From contig JAEZHG010000061.1 in assembly GCA_023436945.1 (NCBI GenBank), positions 1-19,165 of the forward strand: a stretch of 19,165 nucleotides of DNA. Direction: 5' to 3'. The translations under genes were made by a program, and so were the position numbers. Below are positions 6,606 through 13,530 of this stretch, piece after piece; positions within the stretch are counted from its first letter, which is position 1; each line of letters begins with the position of its first letter. Origin of the DNA: Pseudomonadota bacterium. GTDB taxonomy: Bacteria > Pseudomonadota > Alphaproteobacteria > Caulobacterales > Caulobacteraceae. A model generated the notes under the pieces. It saw only the letters and a program-made list of their open reading frames with translations. It was not told the origin of the DNA and made no database searches.

Positions 6606-7564
6606 GCCAGACGCTCGGACCGGTCTTTGACGACTTTCAGCACCGTGTTGTGGAAGTCGTTGAAGAACACCTTGCCCCACAGCTTGCAGTAGGCATTGAT
6701 CGGCGTGGCCATCCGGTAGCGCGTCGTCAGCGTCAAACGCGTGCGATTGTCCGGCAGGGCTTCCAGAACATAGTCACCGTTGGCGATCTTCAGATAGCCG
6801 CTGTCCACGTCGATATGGGCCTCGACGTGGTCGGGGATCGAGGCTTGGGTAAAGCGGAAGTTCCACGCCAGTTTGCGATCCTGCTGCCAGTCGGTGACGA
6901 CCTCTTCGAAGGTCACGCCCTGCGTCCACTGAAGCTGGCGCACAGCGCCGACGCCTTGGCCTTGCATACGGGCATCCAGCGGTTTGGGCGTGCCGATAAC
7001 CGCGTGGCTGAAGGTCGGCTTCAGTTCGCTCTGTTCAATGTTGCGTATCTCGACCGTCTGCGCCCAGACCACCGATGGCGGCGCGTCGATCTCGATCACC
7101 GAGACCACCTGCTCCTGCACTGTGGCAAAGTCCATGTGCGGCTCAAACGCGCCCATCAGAAGCGGCAGCACGATCATCAGCGGCGGCCCTGCTTTCATGT
7201 TCCGGTTCCGCAGCATCTTCACCGTAATGGTGGAACCGAGAATGCCGCCGACCAGCATGAACGGCGCGGCCATGGCCACGCAGATACCGCCTTCCTTAAA
7301 GAAGATAATGCTCAGCCCCAGAAGACCGAGCATCACCAGCAGCACATATTTCAGATGTCTGGAAACGGGCGCCGTTCCCAGCGGGTCAGCCGCCGCGGAA
7401 AAGATGCTGGCAATCGCCATCGGGGTCAGGATGAGCCCCGACAGGAACCTGATCGCCCCGTGATCGGTCCAGAACATCAGGTACAGGACCAGACCATAAA
7501 TGAGCGCCAGCCCGACACCGAGCTTCAGACGTAGGCCGGTCGTGGACTTGCTATCGGATTGCAT
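6602..7564 (-). CDS. Membrane-anchored SRPBCC (START-like) domain protein
   Basis: This 320-aa protein has about five predicted membrane helices in its N-terminal half. They include GVGLALIYGLVLYLMFW, FLSGLILTPMAIASIF, YVLLVMLGLLGLSIIFF, VAMAAPFMLVGGILG and LMIVLPLLMGAF. A SRPBCC/polyketide-cyclase-like domain (about residues 150-320) follows. The SRPBCC part shows VVSVIEIDAPPSVVWAQTVE at its first strand and helix, then DYVLEALPDNRTRLTLTTRY and a long C-terminal helix. Such folds bind hydrophobic ligands; the ligand is unknown. The start at 7564 has a GGGGGG stretch four nt upstream. An ATG at 7591 would add nine residues but lies inside an inverted repeat. It is the last gene of the membrane protein / winged-helix cassette. 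Confidence 0.8.
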   Translation of the reverse strand: MQSDSKSTTGLRLKLGVGLALIYGLVLYLMFWTDHGAIRFLSGLILTPMAIASIFSAAADPLGTAPVSRHLKYVLLVMLGLLGLSIIFFKEGGICVAMAAPFMLVGGILGSTITVKMLRNRNMKAGPPLMIVLPLLMGAFEPHMDFATVQEQVVSVIEIDAPPSVVWAQTVEIRNIEQSELKPTFSHAVIGTPKPLDARMQGQGVGAVRQLQWTQGVTFEEVVTDWQQDRKLAWNFRFTQASIPDHVEAHIDVDSGYLKIANGDYVLEALPDNRTRLTLTTRYRMATPINAYCKLWGKVFFNDFHNTVLKVVKDRSERLA

Positions 7565-7575
7565 AGTGCCCCCCA

Positions 7576-7602
7576 GCCGACAAACAACCATGGCTTGTCG
7601 GC
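7576..7602. repeat. Inverted repeat between winged-helix gene and SRPBCC gene
   Basis: GCCGACAA (7576-7583) and TTGTCGGC (7595-7602) are perfect 8-bp arms with an 11-nt spacer, just upstream of the SRPBCC start. No T-run follows in the direction of transcription. It could be an operator for an internal promoter or an intercistronic mRNA hairpin. Its sequence is unrelated to the three palindromes at 8414-8483. Confidence 0.4.
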
Positions 7603-7635
7603 AGGTTTCAAACGCAAGTCAACGAACAGTCAGTT

Positions 7636-7938
7636 TCAAACCGTCAGTTCGGCAGTGATCTTCACCAGCCGTTCAAGCTCGGCCACATGGGCCTTGAAGG
7701 CCTGTTTTCCTGCCGAATTCATGGATAGCCAAGTCCGCGAACGACCCTCATAGGGAGCTTTGCGCACGGTGACATAGCCCGCCTCTTCCAGCGCCTTGAC
7801 GTGCTTGGACAGGACAGAGTCCGAGACCTTGATGGCATCACGCACCACCGCAAACTCGGCCTCCGCCGCAGACAGGATGGCGCAGATCTGAAGCCGCCCC
7901 GGCGCATGGATCAAAGGATCGAATACCGGCGCGATCAT
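7636..7938 (-). CDS. Winged helix-turn-helix transcriptional regulator (MarR/HTH_34-like)
   Basis: This 100-aa protein is essentially one winged-helix domain. HAPGRLQICAILSAAEAEF forms the first helices. VVRDAIKVSDSVLSKHVKAL (about residues 29-48) is the helix-turn-helix, with the recognition helix around SDSVLSKHVKAL. EEAGYVTVRKAPYEGRSRTWLSM is the wing. Proteins of this size and pattern (winged helix DNA-binding domain, PF13601 type) are usually dimeric local repressors. The ATG at 7938 has AAAGGA six nt upstream (7945-7950) and overlaps the stop of the membrane protein gene as ATGA, indicating translational coupling. The reading frame stays open upstream but is out of frame with the membrane protein gene there. 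It probably binds the three palindromes in front of the cassette. Confidence 0.88.
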   Translation of the reverse strand: MIAPVFDPLIHAPGRLQICAILSAAEAEFAVVRDAIKVSDSVLSKHVKALEEAGYVTVRKAPYEGRSRTWLSMNSAGKQAFKAHVAELERLVKITAELTV

Positions 7939-8402
7939 TTCAGGTCCTTTACGTCTTTGCGGTAGAGCGCCATCCAGACGCGCATCCCGACAAGGCCAAG
8001 CACAGCGGCAACAGCCCCACAGGCGAACGGTACCCAAACGATGTTTTGCACGCGCCCGAAGACAACGCTCAAAATCATCAGGCCAATCAGCAGTACGGCC
8101 AGACCTATCGCCGCCCAACGGGCACGCTTGGGCGTATAGCCATTCACCCAGACGCCCGTTTCGGCCTGCCATTTACGCATGATGACAACCAGAATGGCGA
8201 TGGCCACAGCGGTGCAAATCATACCGACGCCCGTGCTGATCCCCTGCCCTACCACCAGCAGGGCGCACGATGCCGCGTAACCGGCATCATACCACCATGG
8301 CCAGTAGTCCATCTTGCCCAGCGTCGCTTCGCGGGTGTCCTGAATGGACTTCAGCGCATCCAGCGCACCGGCAGAATCAAACTGTTCGCGGTTATTGGTC
8401 AT
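7935..8402 (-). CDS. Four-helix membrane protein of unknown function, paired with the winged-helix regulator
   Basis: This 155-aa protein has a hydrophilic N-terminus (MTNNREQFDSAGALDALKSI). Four hydrophobic segments follow at about residues 38-55, 57-75, 97-116 and 122-143. The conserved-looking MDYWPWWYDAGYAAS precedes the first helix. No enzymatic motif is visible. I recognise the arrangement of a small winged-helix regulator preceded by a membrane protein, but cannot give a function. The ATG at 8402 is preferred because GAGGG lies seven nt upstream. More upstream in-frame starts (8423, 8438) fall inside or beside the first palindrome. It is the first gene of the cassette. Confidence 0.75.
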   Translation of the reverse strand: MTNNREQFDSAGALDALKSIQDTREATLGKMDYWPWWYDAGYAASCALLVVGQGISTGVGMICTAVAIAILVVIMRKWQAETGVWVNGYTPKRARWAAIGLAVLLIGLMILSVVFGRVQNIVWVPFACGAVAAVLGLVGMRVWMALYRKDVKDLK

Positions 8403-8413
8403 CAGCAAACCCT

Positions 8414-8483
8414 CACTTTCCATAATGGAAAATGACACTGACTTTCCAACTTGGCAAGTCGTAACTTTCCAAAGTGGAAAGTT
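8414..8483. promoter_or_regulatory. Three tandem 21-bp palindromic operators in front of the regulator cassette
   Basis: Three 21-bp palindromes lie at 8414-8434, 8440-8460 and 8463-8483. Each has the left half-site ACTTTCCA, a 3-nt centre and a right half-site of TGGAAAGT type. The third is perfect (AACTTTCCA / TGGAAAGTT), the second has one mismatched pair, and the first is perfect over its inner 15 bp. Centres are 26 and 23 bp apart. On the minus strand, TTGGAA (8444-8449) and CATTAT (8422-8427) with a 16-nt spacer are a possible weak promoter lying within sites 2 and 1. The winged-helix protein of the same cassette is the obvious candidate ligand, giving autoregulation. Confidence 0.75.
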
Positions 8484-9244
8484 TAAGAGAGAGCCTCGAA
8501 CCAGCGTTGCAGCATGACCGTCTCGGCGCGCTGTGCAGCGGCGCGGGCCGAGGCCTCCTCATCCACGCCCCAGCGCTCTTCGGTGAAGGCTTCGTCGAGG
8601 CGCGAAAGGTCATAGGCCGCCTCGCCGGACAGCTTGCCCTGTTGCAGGGCCAGACCCAGAATGGCCGAACCCAGCAGCGGTACGGCCATGGCCAGACCCG
8701 AAAGCTGGAAGTGGTCCATAGACAGGGCCAGTGCCTTCACGCGATCAAGCGAGGCCTGATCCTGCGGCTGGTGGACAATGCCCTGAACCGGAACCAGACG
8801 GATGCCGTGTTCCTCTTCGGCCCATTTACGCCATGCGCCCCACTCGCGTTCCTGACGCTCGATCAGGGACTTGGGCGCTTCGGCGAGGTAGCAGGTCAGG
8901 TCATTGCCCGCATAGGCCGTGATCTCGTCGGCCACGGCCTCCATCACCTCGACCACGCGGTCGATGGCGGTCGAGGCCAGACGGGTTGCAGGCATGGTGC
9001 CCGGCTCTAGAAACTCACCCTGAGCATCCCACTCCGCCGCGACCAGCTTCGCCGCAGCCTCGGTCGGCAGCACCAGCTTGCGGTGTGCGGGGGTCTTGGG
9101 CGTGCGGCCATCCAGAACCACCGCCCAGCCGTCTTCGGTCTGTTGCACGCCGGCTTCCTTCCAGAAGCGTTTGATGCGTTCCTCGGATTCCTTGAAACCC
9201 TTGCGGGCGGCGACGTTCGGGTCGAGCGGGGGAATGTGGCTCAT
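8483..9244 (-). CDS. ATP12 family F1-ATPase assembly chaperone
   Basis: ATP12 proteins bind the F1 alpha subunit and help assemble ATP synthase; bacterial homologues are largely confined to alphaproteobacteria, consistent with the mitochondrial link. The 253-aa protein shows the family segments RFWKEAGV, GWAVVLDGRTPKTPAHRKLVLPT (about residues 39-61), EWDAQGEFLEPGTMPATRLASTAID, YAGNDLTCYLAEAP (about 111-124) and ALALSMDHFQLSGLAMAVPLLGS. Length and ends match a complete family member. The ATG at 9244 has only a weak upstream purine stretch. It starts 17 nt after the HAD gene stop, consistent with one operon. The palindromic operators of the next cassette begin at its stop codon. Confidence 0.93.
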   Translation of the reverse strand: MSHIPPLDPNVAARKGFKESEERIKRFWKEAGVQQTEDGWAVVLDGRTPKTPAHRKLVLPTEAAAKLVAAEWDAQGEFLEPGTMPATRLASTAIDRVVEVMEAVADEITAYAGNDLTCYLAEAPKSLIERQEREWGAWRKWAEEEHGIRLVPVQGIVHQPQDQASLDRVKALALSMDHFQLSGLAMAVPLLGSAILGLALQQGKLSGEAAYDLSRLDEAFTEERWGVDEEASARAAAQRAETVMLQRWFEALS

Positions 9245-9261
9245 AGGTCTAAACTCTGGTG

Positions 9262-9948
9262 TCAGGCCGCGCGGGCCATGGATGCGAAACGCGACAGCGC
9301 CGCATCCAGATCAGGGAAATCGTGGGCCACGTGGGCGGCACCGGCGGCCAGTTGTTCCTCCACCGTGTGGAAGCCCCAACCGACGCCCTGCCCCGCCACC
9401 TTGGCGTTCATGGCCATAAGCATATCGTGGCTGGTGTCGCCGATCATCACCGTGCGCGACAGATCGGCACCATTCCTGTGAACAGCCGCCAGAAGCATGG
9501 ACGGATCGGGCTTGCCGGGGCCATCCGATGCACAGTGGGCCGACAGGAACAGTTCGCTCCACTCCGGACGCGCCAGATTGCGCGCCACGCCTCGGCTGTT
9601 CTGGCCCGTCGCAATCGCCAGCTTCCAGCCATCGCGCTTCAGGCGACGCAGCGTGTCCATCACCCCGTCATAGAGCGGCTCTTCGTGTCCAGCTTCAAAA
9701 CGGATGCGGAAACTGTTCTGGAAAGCCGCCACGAACTCGGCCAGTTCGCCCATGGTCAGTTGCGGCTCCAGCGTATGTAGGGCCTTGTCGAGCGTCAGGC
9801 CGACTATCTGACGCACACGGTCATAGCTGGGCTCTGGTAGGCCCAGCGCGCGCGAGGCCTCGCAGGCGGCTTCATGGATCGAGGCGCGGCTATCAACCAG
9901 CGTGCCATCGACATCGAACACAGCCAGCGGGGCATCGGAAGCGGTCAT
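9262..9948 (-). CDS. HAD-superfamily hydrolase (subfamily IA, phosphoglycolate phosphatase-like)
   Basis: This 228-aa protein carries all four HAD phosphatase motifs. Motif I is VFDVDGTLVDS (nucleophile Asp12, Asp14). Motif II is AIATGQNSRG (Thr114). Motif III is the Lys in GPGKPDPS (Lys146). Motif IV is VMIGDTSHDM (Asp171, Asp175). A helical cap (about residues 20-90) between motifs I and II puts it in subfamily IA with Gph-like enzymes. The substrate is a small phosphorylated metabolite that cannot be named from sequence. In many alphaproteobacteria a HAD gene sits between rluC and atp12; here it lies 17 nt from atp12 but is separated from rluC by the TPR/oxygenase gene. Confidence 0.9.
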   Translation of the reverse strand: MTASDAPLAVFDVDGTLVDSRASIHEAACEASRALGLPEPSYDRVRQIVGLTLDKALHTLEPQLTMGELAEFVAAFQNSFRIRFEAGHEEPLYDGVMDTLRRLKRDGWKLAIATGQNSRGVARNLARPEWSELFLSAHCASDGPGKPDPSMLLAAVHRNGADLSRTVMIGDTSHDMLMAMNAKVAGQGVGWGFHTVEEQLAAGAAHVAHDFPDLDAALSRFASMARAA

Positions 9949-9965
9949 GGGTAAGCGGATTACTT

Positions 9966-11468
9966 TCAGTCAGGCACAAGATCGAAGGCGATGGTCAAAC
10001 GTGGGCGCTCGTCCTCGAAAGGCAAGGTTCCATGCCACATACAGGACGGGAACAACACCAGCTTGCCCGGTTCGGGCTTTTCGACCTTTAGCGGCTCCAG
10101 CGGGGTTTTCAGCGGGAATGGCGGCACGCCAAAGGCGATCCAGCCTTCCTGACCACCGCGATCCACCGCATCGGGCAGATCGATATAGCAGGCCGAGGAC
10201 AGCCACCCCTTGGGATGGATGTGGCTCTCATGGAAACCGCCTGATCCCAAGCGCACAGACCAGCAGCCTGCAAAACGATAGTTGCCGCTATTGCGCGACC
10301 TGACCGGATCGCTTCCCTGCCCCAAGGCCTTGAGATGGCGACGGATCGGCCCATCGATAGCGCTGAAGAAAGCCTTGATCACCGGATCATCGAGGCGGCG
10401 CAGATCAACCGGCGTCTGGGTGCCGTGGCGGAGGCTCTGGCCTATCGGGTGGCGGTCAAAACTGTGCTGGCGCTCCAGCGCGATTTTCAGATCGGCCAGA
10501 TAGTCAGACAGGCTGTCCCAACCCTCGGGCGTATCAATCTGATGGGCGGCGATAATGCCTTCCGGCTGGTCCAGCTTCATCGGATCGGCGATGCCCGCCA
10601 ACCGCGAGGCTGTCGCATTCAGCGCCAGAACGACCTGATCATAGGGCTTTACCGTCAAAAGCTGCGGCAGGATTTCAAGCGCCTGCTGTGGCTGGCCGTT
10701 CGCCAACTGGCTCTGGGCCAACATAGTCCATGCAGAGACATCCTGAGGTGACATCTCGACGGCTCTTTGCGCGTGGCGCTGGGCCAGTTCAGGGTCAAAC
10801 TTGAAGGCCACATGGCTGGCGGCCAGTTCCACATGAACCGAAGGCACGCCGCCCTTACGGTATCGCGCATCCAGATCATTCCAGATCTGGCGTGGCTCCA
10901 TGCCGATATATTCGTTGAACACCGCCAGCCCCTTGAGAATCAGCGGGTTGGAGGGATGCGTGGTGAGCGCCTGCTCATAGGGTTGGCGGGCCTCGTCAAC
11001 CGTTGCGCCCGCCATCCAAAGAGCCTGTGCTAGCTCGTTGATAGCGTCCACATAGTCACTGCGCCGCGCCAGAACCTGACGGTAGGCGTCACAGGCTTCG
11101 TCAAAGCGGTTCTGGCCTTGAAGGCTGCGGGCCAGAACCAGCCACGTCTCCGGCGCATCGCCGCCCAGTGACATGGCCTTGCGGGCATAGGTCTCGGCCT
11201 CGACATTGGCTCCGGCATCGCCAAGCGAAGATGCCAGATTATGCTGGGCCGCCACGCTTTGGGGCGCAGCTTTCGCCTGTTGACGCCGCAGCGGCACAAC
11301 ATCCTCGTGCCGCTCCAGCGCCTTCAACAGATTGATGCGTAACGGAGCCAGGGCTTCGCGATCAGCCGCAGATGCGGCCTCGACAAGACGGAGCGCCTCT
11401 TCGAGACGCCCCGCTGCGGCAAGGCTCTGTGCCTGCTGTGCTCTTTGCTGAACCGACGCCCCCGCCAT
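9966..11468 (-). CDS. TPR repeat protein with C-terminal 2OG-Fe(II) oxygenase-like domain
   Basis: In this 500-aa protein the N-terminal two thirds is a run of TPR-like helix pairs, for example AAAGRLEEALRLVE, VAAQHNLASSLGDAGANVEA, NRFDEACDAYRQVLA and ANGQPQQALEILPQLL. The C-terminal domain (about residues 395-500) has a putative 2-oxoglutarate/Fe(II) dioxygenase pattern. His residues occur in FHESHIHPKGWLSSACYI (413-418), a distal His in FPSCMWHGTLPF (479) and an Arg in RPRLTIAFD (490). This matches the PF13759-type oxygenases. It is predicted cytoplasmic: no signal peptide or helix anchor is seen. The TPR part may recruit a protein substrate. It sits 22 nt after rluC and 17 nt before the HAD gene, all one strand. 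The iron ligands are inferred, not aligned. Confidence 0.82.
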   Translation of the reverse strand: MAGASVQQRAQQAQSLAAAGRLEEALRLVEAASAADREALAPLRINLLKALERHEDVVPLRRQQAKAAPQSVAAQHNLASSLGDAGANVEAETYARKAMSLGGDAPETWLVLARSLQGQNRFDEACDAYRQVLARRSDYVDAINELAQALWMAGATVDEARQPYEQALTTHPSNPLILKGLAVFNEYIGMEPRQIWNDLDARYRKGGVPSVHVELAASHVAFKFDPELAQRHAQRAVEMSPQDVSAWTMLAQSQLANGQPQQALEILPQLLTVKPYDQVVLALNATASRLAGIADPMKLDQPEGIIAAHQIDTPEGWDSLSDYLADLKIALERQHSFDRHPIGQSLRHGTQTPVDLRRLDDPVIKAFFSAIDGPIRRHLKALGQGSDPVRSRNSGNYRFAGCWSVRLGSGGFHESHIHPKGWLSSACYIDLPDAVDRGGQEGWIAFGVPPFPLKTPLEPLKVEKPEPGKLVLFPSCMWHGTLPFEDERPRLTIAFDLVPD

Positions 11469-11490
11469 CGCCTCAATCCCCCGTTTGCGC

Positions 11491-12486
11491 TTAGCGAATG
11501 CGCTTCACATTGTGGAAGATGTCTTCGTCTGCCTCGTCTTCCGAGAAGCCGAAGTGGGCAAAGCCCGCCTTCATTTCCGGCGACAGCGGGGCCTCGACGA
11601 TCAGCTTGCCACCACCGGGGTGATCCAGCTCGATACGGCGGGCGTGCAGTTGCAGCTTCAGATTGCCCGACAGCTCTTTGGACTTTTCGTCACCGTATTT
11701 CGGGTCGCCAAGGATCGGGTGACCGATACCGGCCATGTGGGCGCGAAGCTGGTGCGTGCGACCCGTAAACGGACGCAGCGCCATCCATGCAGCGCGGTGC
11801 GCGGCACGGCTGACGGTCGCATAGGCGGTCTCGGCGCTTTCGGCACCCGGAGCCTTGGGATCCACCGGACGCATGATCTCGAAATCGTTGATGCCCGACT
11901 TCTTCAGCGCCATGTCGATCTGGCCCGACACAGGTTTCGGGTTACCGATAACGATCGCCCAATAGGTCTTCTTGGCCTGACGGCGCGCAAAGGCACCGGC
12001 CAGACGCTTGGCCGCTTCGGGGCCTTTGCCCAGCAGCAGCACGCCGGACGTATCGCGGTCGAGACGGTGGACCAGACGCGGACGCTCCAGCCCCTCGCCC
12101 CATGCCGACAACAGGCGGTCAACGTGGTTGGCCGTCTTGGTGCCGCCCTGAACCGCCAGACCTGACGGCTTATTGATGGCAATCACCATGTCGTCTTCAT
12201 AAAGAACCAGCGACTTGGCAAAGGCGACTTCACGCTCGGAAATCTTCGGCTTTTCACCCGGCAGACGCTCGACGGGGTCCGGGATCGGCGGCACGCGCAC
12301 GGCGGCACCGGCGGTCAGGCGCTCTTCGGGTTTGATGCGGCTGCCGTCTACGCGGATATTGCCCGCGCGGCACATCTTCTGCACCTGAATGTGCGTCAGG
12401 TGAGGCCAGCGACGCTTGAACCAGCGGTCCAGGCGAATGCCGTCCTCGGCTTCAGCAACATACAGAATCTGGACTTCGCGGCTCAT
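11491..12486 (-). CDS. rluC: 23S rRNA pseudouridine synthase RluC
   Basis: RluC-type enzymes make pseudouridines in 23S rRNA (positions 955, 2504 and 2580 in E. coli). The 331-aa protein has an N-terminal S4 domain (about residues 17-65, IRLDRWFKRRWPHLTHIQVQ...RVDGSRIKPEERL). The RluA-family catalytic domain has INKPSGLAVQGG, then LVHRLDRDTSGVLLLG with the catalytic Asp143, and PFTGRTHQLRAHMAGIGHPI. The S4 domain, length and linkage to crcB point to RluC rather than RluA. Its ATG overlaps the crcB TGA as ATGA, so translation is coupled to the fluoride channel gene. Confidence 0.92.
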   Translation of the reverse strand: MSREVQILYVAEAEDGIRLDRWFKRRWPHLTHIQVQKMCRAGNIRVDGSRIKPEERLTAGAAVRVPPIPDPVERLPGEKPKISEREVAFAKSLVLYEDDMVIAINKPSGLAVQGGTKTANHVDRLLSAWGEGLERPRLVHRLDRDTSGVLLLGKGPEAAKRLAGAFARRQAKKTYWAIVIGNPKPVSGQIDMALKKSGINDFEIMRPVDPKAPGAESAETAYATVSRAAHRAAWMALRPFTGRTHQLRAHMAGIGHPILGDPKYGDEKSKELSGNLKLQLHARRIELDHPGGGKLIVEAPLSPEMKAGFAHFGFSEDEADEDIFHNVKRIR

Positions 12487-12869
12487 CCGAAAACCTTACG
12501 CATCACGGTCAGGCCGACGAACACCGCGACCACCGATAAAATAACAGAGGCGAGCGCATAGAGGGCGGCTGTGGCCATCTCGCGGCGCTCAAGCATTTGC
12601 ACCACTTCCAGCGAGAACGCCGAAAAGGTTGTGAACCCGCCCAATACCCCGACAACGGCAAAAAGGCGAACGGTCTCGCTGTAAGCCTGACCTTTAAATG
12701 CAATCCAGCCTGTTATGAGCCCGATCAGCAGACCGCCGATCAGGTTTACGCCAAAGGTCCCCCACGGCCAGCCGCCCGATCCGAACAGGCGTACAGCCGT
12801 AACGCCTGCGCCATATCGCGCCACTGCGCCCAGCGCGCCGCCTATTGCTACAAGCAGGATTTGCGTCAT
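12483..12869 (-). CDS. crcB: Fluoride channel protein CrcB/FluC
   Basis: CrcB (Fluc) is a dual-topology small membrane channel that exports fluoride. The 128-aa protein has four membrane helices. The family motifs are GGALGAVARYG (about residues 10-20), GTFGVNLIGGLLIG (about 37-50, with the conserved Asn) and VLGGFTTFSAFSLE (about 75-88, including the TTFS segment and the pore Phe). Length is typical. Only a weak GGG lies before the ATG. No fluoride riboswitch is visible in the 63 nt upstream. It begins the block crcB, rluC, TPR/oxygenase, HAD, atp12. Confidence 0.95.
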   Translation of the reverse strand: MTQILLVAIGGALGAVARYGAGVTAVRLFGSGGWPWGTFGVNLIGGLLIGLITGWIAFKGQAYSETVRLFAVVGVLGGFTTFSAFSLEVVQMLERREMATAALYALASVILSVVAVFVGLTVMRKVFG

Positions 12870-12884
12870 CCCGATGGCTTATCG

Positions 12885-12929
12885 CGTTTAAACGAAGTTG
12901 CGAAGGGCGCGGGTAGCGCGGCTTCGCAA
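12885..12929 (-). terminator. Hairpin terminator after the lipoprotein gene
   Basis: In the minus direction TTGCGAAG and CTTCGCAA (12922-12929 and 12898-12905) form an 8-bp stem. An inner CGCG/CGCG stem (12917-12920 and 12908-12911) closes a 5-nt loop. The sequence CTTCGTTT follows, a weak T-run. The hairpin begins three nt past the lipoprotein stop and would separate it from crcB. The palindrome CGTTTAAACG (12885-12894) is adjacent. Confidence 0.55.
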
Positions 12930-12932
12930 GGT

Positions 12933-13445
12933 TTATAGGCGGTGGCCAATGGCCTCTGTCACGCCTCGCGCCGAATAGGCTTCGGGGTGGTCGGGTTTGG
13001 GGCCACGTCCCATGACGATTTCCAGCGTGGTGGAGGTTTCTGATGGACCGCTGAGATTCAGCCCCACGCCTACACCGACGCCGGAAGTGGACCATCCGCC
13101 ATAACGACCGCCGCCCGCGCCGATGGACACATTCGGGCGCACGCCGCCTGCACTGTCAGGGCGTCCGTCTATCCAGCGCTGGGTAACCTCGAACCAGTCA
13201 TAGCCCTTTTCAGTAGTCAGTTGCGCCGCACGGTAAAGCGCACGGTCCGCCACCGGAGCCGCCGCCCCTACCCCGCGATAGGTCACGCGGAAGCGGTTGC
13301 TCTCGATCTGTTGCTCGGCATAGCCCTGTCCGCGCGGTCCCATTTGCGGCCCATAGGGCGCAAGGCTGGCGCAGGCCGTCAGCGCCAGCGCCGAGGCGGC
13401 AAGGATAGAAACGGTGGCGGTCTTTTTCGAAAAGACGGACTTCAT
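12933..13445 (-). CDS. Lipoprotein resembling the CC0125/CC1285 family
   Basis: This 170-aa protein has a lipoprotein signal peptide: a Lys-rich N-terminus, a hydrophobic core ILAASALALTAC and a lipobox Cys at residue 25. The mature part, with GYAEQQIESNRFRVTYRGVG, DRALYRAAQLTTEKGYDWFEV and a Gly-rich stretch, resembles the CC0125/CC1285 lipoproteins named from Caulobacter. Their function is unknown. The Asp after the lipobox that signals inner-membrane retention is absent (Ala-Ser follows), so outer-membrane sorting is likely. GGAG eight nt upstream supports the ATG. A GANTC site at 13473-13477 lies 28 nt before the start. A hairpin terminator follows immediately. Confidence 0.82.
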   Translation of the reverse strand: MKSVFSKKTATVSILAASALALTACASLAPYGPQMGPRGQGYAEQQIESNRFRVTYRGVGAAAPVADRALYRAAQLTTEKGYDWFEVTQRWIDGRPDSAGGVRPNVSIGAGGGRYGGWSTSGVGVGVGLNLSGPSETSTTLEIVMGRGPKPDHPEAYSARGVTEAIGHRL

Positions 13446-13530
13446 GGCGTTCTCTCCCGAACGGTTCGCAGGGATTCAGCGGATTTCAGCCGCCATTGTT
13501 CCGCCATGGACCTGAACAGGAGATGAAGCC

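Noticed and set aside
7605..7641. Direct repeat GTTTCAAAC (7605-7613 and 7633-7641)
   Set aside because: Only two short copies, one overlapping the 3' end of the winged-helix gene; no array and no clear operator symmetry.
7939..8172. N-terminal extension of the winged-helix protein by 78 residues
   Set aside because: The extension is out-of-frame sequence inside the membrane protein gene; the ATG at 7938 has an AAAGGA ribosome binding site and an ATGA overlap.
12870..12932. Possible fluoride riboswitch upstream of crcB
   Set aside because: The 63 nt before crcB contain a terminator-like hairpin and the palindrome CGTTTAAACG but not the conserved fluoride riboswitch core.
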